Shown: positions 59,408-64,000 of the stretch, piece by piece | How the letters are laid out: every line of letters starts with the position of its first letter | Position numbering within the stretch: the stretch's first letter is position 1 | NCBI RefSeq assembly: GCF_004123675.1 | Contig: NZ_CP035417.1 | Coordinates: 2,409,501-2,473,500, forward strand | Source: Leisingera sp. NJS204 | GTDB taxonomy: Bacteria > Pseudomonadota > Alphaproteobacteria > Rhodobacterales > Rhodobacteraceae | DNA: 64,000 nt | Direction: 5' to 3' | Notes under the pieces: generated by a model | The model's input: only the letters and a program-made list of their open reading frames with translations | Databases searched by the model: none | Told to the model about the DNA's origin: nothing | Translations under genes and position numbers: made by a program

Positions 59408-60103
59408 TTGCTTGGTTATATTCTCCGCCGCACCTTTCATGGGGCGACTCCGCCAGCGCGATGCTGGGGCCACGGGCAACGCTTGCCATCAAGGCCGAGT
59501 TTGCCGAGCGGCTGGGGCTGGATCAGCCGATGCCGGTGCAGATCGTGAAATATCTGGGGGCAGTGGCCCAGGGCGATCTGGGCACCGATTTGCGCAGCCG
59601 CCGCCCTGTCAGCGAAGTGCTGATGGCGCATCTTCCGCATACTGTGCAGCTGATCACGGCAGCGATGCTGCTGGCGGCAGGCCTGGGTATTCCGCTGGGC
59701 TGCCTGGCGGCGGTGCGCCGCAACGGGCTGTTCGACCGGCTGATCGGGGTGCTGTCGGTCAGCGTCATCGCGGTGCCTTCGGTGATCATCGCAATCTACG
59801 GCATGCTGCTGTTCTCCGCCCGGCTGGGCTGGCTGCCGGCCATCGGTGCCGGCGAGGGCAGCTTCGGCTCCACACTGCATCATCTGATCATGCCCGCGGT
59901 GGCTGTCGGCATCGGCTGGGTCGGCTATCTGGCGCGGCTGGTGCGGGCCTCGATGATCGAGGTGCTGTCGGCAAACTACATCCGCAATGCCCGTTCTTTC
60001 GGGCTGACCGAGCCGCGCATTATCTACCGCTATGCGCTGCGGGTGGCGGTGGCGCCGACGATCACCGTTCTGGGGGTCGGGGTCGGCTACATGCTGGGCA
60101 GGC
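59408..60103 (+). pseudogene. Truncated dipeptide/oligopeptide ABC permease (DppB-type)
   Basis: A broken DppB-family permease. The N-terminus LLGYILRRTF is in one frame from 59408. After a frameshift and internal loss, the rest continues in another frame from about 59470: AEFAERLGLDQPMPVQIVKY, the transmembrane part, and RNARSFGLTEPRIIYRYALR, the EAA loop. The reading stops being permease-like at GVGVGYMLG near 60103, where an IS5-type sequence begins, so about 60 residues at the C-terminus are missing. The gene cannot make a working permease. Confidence 0.85.
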
Positions 60104-60241
60104 GATCCAGAAAATCCCGTCAAGAACAAGGCGGTGGTTGGTGGGTTTGCGCCCGTTCGGGGCACGGGCCGAAAGGATGAAGTGTTCAAAGAACGCCCAA
60201 TCCTCGTCCGGCATCAGGTCTCGTGCCAAGCTGGTCTCCAT
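60104..60241 (-). mobile_element. IS5-family transposase N-terminal fragment
   Basis: On the minus strand from an ATG at 60241 the frame reads METSLARDLMPDEDW and then APNGRKPTNHRLVLDGIFWI, the typical N-terminal (DUF4096) domain of IS5-family transposases. It ends at the junction with the permease gene. The element is truncated on both sides; on the left of its start an IS110-type element begins about 15-20 bp away. Confidence 0.8.
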
Positions 60242-60254
60242 CCCAGACCCCGGC

Positions 60255-61615
60255 TTGATGATGTGGACGCCCCTGCCACAGAGACTTGAGACAGATACGC
60301 TCAGGTCGACAATTCGCGGCAGAAAAGGAGCGGCCATTGTGAAGATCACAACGAGAGGGCTTGACCTGGCCAAGAGCGTTTTCCAGGCGCATGGCATAGA
60401 TGAGAACAGCAAGACGGTTTTGGTGAAGCGTCTGCATCGAAAGCGGATGATCCCATTCTTCTCGAAACCACCGCCCTGCCTGATCCGTGCGGAGGCCTGC
60501 GCCACAGCGCATCACTGCGCGCGCACGCTGATCGCCATGGGGCACGAAGCCCGACTGATGCCGCCTTCGTTTGTGAAAGGGTACGTCAAGCGCGGTAAGG
60601 GTGACGCACTGGATGCGGAAGCGATCTGCGAAGCGGTTCAGCGTCCAACCATGCGCTTCGTGCCGGTGAAAACGGTCGAGCAGCAGGGTATTCTCGTGGC
60701 GCACCGGACCCGCTCACTGCTGGTTCGTCAGCGCACGATGGCTGCAAATGCACTGCGCGCCCATCTGGCCGAATTCGGCCTTGCCGCCAATCCTGGCATC
60801 GCCAATCTTGTGAAACTGGCTGACCGGGCATTCGCCGGTAACGACCTTCCGTCTTATGCCCGCCGAGCCTTTGAAATCCTGATCCGGCGACTTGCCGAAC
60901 TGACCGAAGTGATCAGCATGCTCGACCGGGAACTGCGGGGCTGGCATGCCGAAAACGAAGCCAGCCGCAGGCTCGCGGCCATCCCCGGCGTCGGCGTCGG
61001 CGTGATCACCGCAACCGCCATTGCTGCCACTGTAACGGACCCCGGTCAGTTCCGCTCGGGCCGGCAGTTCGCTGCCTGGCTCGGTCTCACACCTCAGCAG
61101 CGCTCGACCGGCGGCAAAACCCGGCTCGGCGGCATCCCGAAGCAGGGCGGCCGATATCTACGAAGATTGCTGGTGGTCGGCGCGACTGCCGTGATGCGCC
61201 ATGCGAAGAGGACACCGTCACCGATGACTGATCGGGTCAACAGCCTGCTGGAGAAAAAGCCATTCCGGCTTGTCTCTGTCGCGTTGGCCAACAAGCTCGC
61301 CCGCATCGCCTGGGCGATCCTGACGAGAGGAGACACCTGCCGGCCATAGGGGGTGCCCGCCTGAAAGGCATGCAGCCCAAACCCGAATTGGCAATGGCAG
61401 TCGATGATGCGTAACGACCGAGCCAATGGCGAGGAAAACCCGTCTGTTTCAATGCGCTTCGCAAACGCGCCAGCTTGATCAGGGACCTCACCGGCGGATT
61501 TCCATCAAGGCCAGCGGAACAGCACACCGCACAAACAGGCCGGACATATGAAAGCAACCGATCAACGCAACACGACAAAATCAGCCCTTGCCACAGGGGG
61601 CGGCCACATATGAAA
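60255..61615 (+). mobile_element. IS110/IS1111-type insertion sequence (probably intact)
   Basis: Subterminal inverted repeats are seen as ATGTGGACGCCCCTGCCACA (60261-60280) and its imperfect inverse TGCCACAGGGGGCGGCCACA (61589-61608), the arrangement of the IS1111 subgroup of IS110. The exact ends, a few bp outside these, are not fixed. It carries one transposase gene. About 240 bp at its 3' side (61350-61588) is non-coding, the place where IS110-type elements keep a structured guide (bridge) RNA in one subgroup or the equivalent in the other. Confidence 0.75.
60339..61349 (+). CDS. IS110-family transposase
   Basis: A 336-residue DEDD transposase. The RuvC-like N-terminal domain has TTRGLDLAKSVFQAHG (first Asp, near residue 9), IRAEACATAHH (Glu) and KGDALDAEAI (two Asp, near residues 88-91). 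The C-terminal Tnp_20 domain has LAAIPGVGVGVI and the region FAAWLGLTPQQRSTGGK, which includes the catalytic Ser. The start is GTG at 60339 with AAGGAG at 9 nt. The frame is open throughout, so it could be active. Confidence 0.92.
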   Translation: MKITTRGLDLAKSVFQAHGIDENSKTVLVKRLHRKRMIPFFSKPPPCLIRAEACATAHHCARTLIAMGHEARLMPPSFVKGYVKRGKGDALDAEAICEAVQRPTMRFVPVKTVEQQGILVAHRTRSLLVRQRTMAANALRAHLAEFGLAANPGIANLVKLADRAFAGNDLPSYARRAFEILIRRLAELTEVISMLDRELRGWHAENEASRRLAAIPGVGVGVITATAIAATVTDPGQFRSGRQFAAWLGLTPQQRSTGGKTRLGGIPKQGGRYLRRLLVVGATAVMRHAKRTPSPMTDRVNSLLEKKPFRLVSVALANKLARIAWAILTRGDTCRP

Positions 61616-61780
61616 CACGTTCAGCGGGAGCTGTGAATCCCTTTTGTCAACACGGCCTAAGTCGCTCTCGCGGCACTGGCGCTTGTGGTTGGCATGGCGA
61701 AGCATTCTTGCGGCGCACCGATTTTGTGATGTGGCGGACCTGCCTGACGATTGAGGTTCTCAATCGGACAGGAGGTTCAA

Positions 61781-62641
61781 ATGACACAGGAGAAGATGAG
61801 CCCGCTACGTGCGCGGATGATCGAGGATTTGCGTATTCGCGGGTTGGCGGAGACGACGCAGAAAGCCCATATCCGGGCACTTAAAGATTTCACCGCGTTT
61901 CTGGGTCGGTCGCCCGATACGGCGACGCCGGAAGAACTTCGCGCCTATCAGCTTTACATGACGGATACCGGGCTCACGCCTTCGGTCTACAACGCCCGGG
62001 TCGCCGGGCTGCGGTTCTTCTTCGGCATGACCTGCGATCGGGAGGACATGAAGAAGTATATCCAGTTCCGGACCGAACCCCGCAAACTGCCGATTGTGCT
62101 GAGCTTTGAAGAGGTCTCGGCGATTTTGGCCGCGGCGGCGGGACCCGGTCTCAAGTACCGGGCGGCATTGGGCATCGGCTATGGCGCGGGGTTGCGGGCA
62201 TCCGAGGTCACCAATCTGAAGGTCCGCGATATCAACAGCGACCAGATGCTGATCCATGTCGAGCGCGGCAAAGGCGGCAAGGACAGGGACGTTATGTTGT
62301 CACCGTCGCTGCTGGAGCTGCTGCGGGCCTATTGGCGCGAGGCGGGGCCGCAGGGCTGGCTGTTTCCGGGGCAGAGCAGGGTTGAGCCCCTGTCACCGCG
62401 CTCCCTGAACCGCGCCTTCAACTCAGCCAAAGCGATGGCCGAGATCAAGAAGCCCGCGACGCTGCACTCGCTCCGGCACAGCTTTGCCACGCATCTTCTG
62501 GAGGCCGACACGGATGTCCGCGTGATCCAGGTGCTGCTCGGCCATGCCAAGCTGACGACGACGGCGCGATAGACCCATGTCGCCACCAAGACGCTGCGCA
62601 ATGTCGCCAGCCCGTTTGAACACATGCGAGACGTGACCTGA
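61781..62641 (+). pseudogene. Tyrosine recombinase with a stop at the catalytic tyrosine
   Basis: An XerC/D-like integrase of the type found next to IS91-family transposases. The start ATG at 61781 follows ACAGGAGG. N-terminal core-binding domain (about residues 1-90) and catalytic domain follow. Active-site residues visible are Arg in GAGLRASEVTNL, His-x-x-Arg in LHSLRHSFATHL (about 224-235), and Gly-His in VLLGHAKLTTTAR. The next codon, expected to be Tyr before THVATKTL, is TAG (62570-62572). Read through, the frame continues for 22 more codons to a normal end at 62641. The protein as written (263 residues) lacks the nucleophile. Confidence 0.9.
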
Positions 62642-62648
62642 CGGAGCG

Positions 62649-62838
62649 ATGGGCGTGCCACGGCACGCGCTGGAGGTTGCGGACATCTTCAGGTCTCATG
62701 GCCCCGCCTACCGGCGGGCCAATTCCGGCCATGTCAGCCTGAGCCAGTTGAAGGTCATGTCGGCGATCGAGACCTGCCGGACAGAGGCGCTCGTCGGGCA
62801 TGTGGCGGCTTGCACCAAGTGTCAGCACCAGCATATCG
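62649..62838 (+). pseudogene. IS91-family transposase, N-terminal fragment
   Basis: From the ATG at 62649, 7 bp after the recombinase end, the frame reads LEVADIFRSHGPAYRRANSG and HVAACTKCQHQHI, the start of the zinc-binding N-terminal domain of IS91-type transposases (CxxCxxxH). The rest (the cysteine cluster usually reading SCRNRHCPKC and the catalytic rolling-circle HUH domain) is missing; the second IS110-type element starts there. Confidence 0.8.
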
Positions 62839-62844
62839 AAAGCG

Positions 62845-63945
62845 TTGGGGTGGACGCCCCCCGGCGGCATCGAATGTGCCAAGGTAGCGGGTGTTGAAGC
62901 ACTGCTAGGAGGAGAGCGTCCATGAACGAGGTTAGCATCATCGGCCTGGATTTGGCTAAGAACGTATTTCAAGCACATGGTGCCGGGGTGGACGGGTCCG
63001 TTATATTCAGGCGCAAGTTGTCGCGCGTGCAGCTGCTGAAGTTCATGAGCGAGCAGCCCTCCTGCGTCGTGGCGATGGAGGCATGCGCGAGTGCCCATTA
63101 TTGAGGTCGGGCAATCAGCGATCTGGGTCACGGCCTCCGTCTGATCCCGCCCGCATACGTGAAGCCGTTCGTAAAACGCCAGAAGAATGACATGGCTGAT
63201 GCAGAGGCCATAGCGCAAGCAGCATCGCGTCCGGCCATGCGGTTCGCGGCCGTGAAAAGCGAGGAACAGCAGGCGGCAGCGCTGGCATATCGCACCCGCG
63301 ATCTCCTTGTCCGCCAGCGCACGCAGACGATCAACGCCCTTCGCGCCGCCAATGGAAACCTTCTCGAAAGGCCGGGATTTCGCGGCCTGGGTCGGGCTCA
63401 CGCCGAAACAGCATTCGAGTGGCGGCAAGGAGCGGCTCGGGCGGACGTCGAAGATGGGTCAGCGCGACATTCGAAGGTTGCTGATTGTCGGCGCTGTGGC
63501 AGTTGTGCGATGGGCGGCACGCAAAGGCGCCCCAGAGGGCTCTTGGCTCGCACGAATGTTGGCGCGCAGGCCTAAGATGCTGGTTGCGGTGGCGCTGGCC
63601 AACCGCATGGCCCGAACGGCCTGGGCGCTGATGCGCAAGGGTGAGGATTACAGAGATCCGGCGATGGCGGCCGCATAGGTCGAGTTCGCCGGCGTGTCGC
63701 CGGGAATGTGAGCAGGACGGAGGAACGTAAGGGCAAACGGTCACGAGACTGGGCCGGGAGAACCATCATTGACGCCGATGCGCCTCCGAGCGCGGGTAAG
63801 CGAACTGGACCCGATCTGCATATCTCCATAAGGGCCCGCAGCTGTTGACAGGCTGCAACTTTGAGGCCGGACACACGACTGCACCTGACCACATGCACAA
63901 ACAGTCTGAAAAAAGCTTGCATTCATCGGGGCGTCCACACACGGC
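62845..63945 (+). mobile_element. Second IS110/IS1111-type element (defective)
   Basis: GGTGGACGCCCC at 62849-62860 and its inverse GGGGCGTCCAC at 63928-63938 match the end pattern of the first element. It contains the broken transposase gene at 62922-63678 and about 250 bp of non-coding 3' end (63679-63927). It separates the IS91-type fragment from whatever is at the window edge. After 63945 only 55 bp are seen, and no gene can be identified there. Confidence 0.7.
62922..63678 (+). pseudogene. IS110-family transposase, broken
   Basis: From the ATG at 62922 (site AGGAGAG before it) the frame gives SIIGLDLAKNVFQAHGAG and MEACASAHY, then TGA at 63102-63104 where Trp is normal. The frame continues with KQKNDMADAEAIAQAASRP-like sequence (RQKNDMADAEAIAQAASRP, Asp residues kept) to about 63340. 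It then shifts frame: the C-terminal Tnp_20 part (FAAWVGLTPKQHSSGGKERL to the stop at 63678) is in another frame. Roughly 110 residues in the middle are absent, joined at similar CTTCGCGC-type sequence. The gene is not functional. Confidence 0.85.
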
Positions 63946-64000
63946 GTCTCCACCTCACCCGGGATCAGCTTGACTGCTGGAAGTTCCATGGGAGGAGCTC

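Noticed and set aside
63741-63989. A minus-strand gene starting MELPAVKLIPGEVETP at the right edge
   Set aside because: Only about 16 codons lie outside the IS end and the rest is IS non-coding DNA, so it cannot be supported.
1-64000. CRISPR arrays, rRNA genes, prophage modules
   Set aside because: I saw no regularly spaced repeats, no rRNA-like sequence and no phage structural genes; the only integrase belongs with an IS91-type fragment.

Overview
The window looks like a chromosomal stretch of a Roseobacter-group alphaproteobacterium (Rhodobacteraceae, most like Leisingera, Phaeobacter or Ruegeria). The evidence is the high GC, a PutA without a DNA-binding domain next to an Lrp-type PutR, a class I polyhydroxyalkanoate (PHA) set with PhaR, the MetR/metF pair, and short GC-hairpin plus GAGTATTT/GACCAGAAAGAAG repeats after genes. 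The genus is inference. About 58 kb is ordinary core and metabolic DNA. The last 5.5 kb is a graveyard of insertion sequences and broken genes.

0-16 kb: a lipoprotein, a small unknown and glnE (minus strand), a 159-bp block of nested inverted repeats, tRNA-Leu(UAA), a TPR protein, putR divergent from putA, a rhomboid protease, a GFA-type protein, suhB, a medium-chain oxidoreductase, metR divergent from metF, and a PaaI-type thioesterase. 16-24 kb: DUF2867, DUF2235, an orphan molybdenum hydroxylase large subunit, a type III PLP decarboxylase divergent from an AsnC regulator, a LysR regulator divergent from a sterol-desaturase-family enzyme, and a decayed PanB-like gene. 24-30 kb: valS behind an unusual leader with competing inverted repeats, then DUF1330 and a tightly coupled TerB-TerB-PhnD-like trio.

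30-40 kb is an amine/amino-acid utilisation block. It holds a polar amino-acid ABC importer (ATPase, binding protein, two permeases), a glutamine synthetase-like ligase, a class I amidotransferase, a second ligase, a PuuB-like FAD oxidase and a DegT-type aminotransferase. This is the core logic of gamma-glutamylated polyamine breakdown (import, glutamylation, oxidation, release of glutamate), without a visible aldehyde dehydrogenase. Two promoters in it share a TTTGATCAAA palindrome. 40-48 kb is PHA metabolism: phaR, phasin, phaC and phaZ, with CTGC-N3-GCAG sites where PhaR should bind, plus a class III cyclase with TolB-like and TPR regions.

48-58 kb: hydrolases, a VOC protein, a DUF4105 membrane protein, thrS, then a bufferin-type operon (DUF2282 precursor peptide, attenuator-like terminator, MNIO maturase, BufC partner, DoxX). 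This is a recently described copper-buffering peptide system and the most notable functional system in the window. A membrane protein, an Spx/ArsC-like protein, cspA and folA follow.

58.4-64 kb: unrecognised decayed DNA, a truncated dipeptide-permease gene, an IS5-family fragment, an intact IS110/IS1111-type element, a tyrosine recombinase whose catalytic tyrosine codon is a stop, a truncated IS91-type transposase and a second, broken IS110/IS1111-type element.
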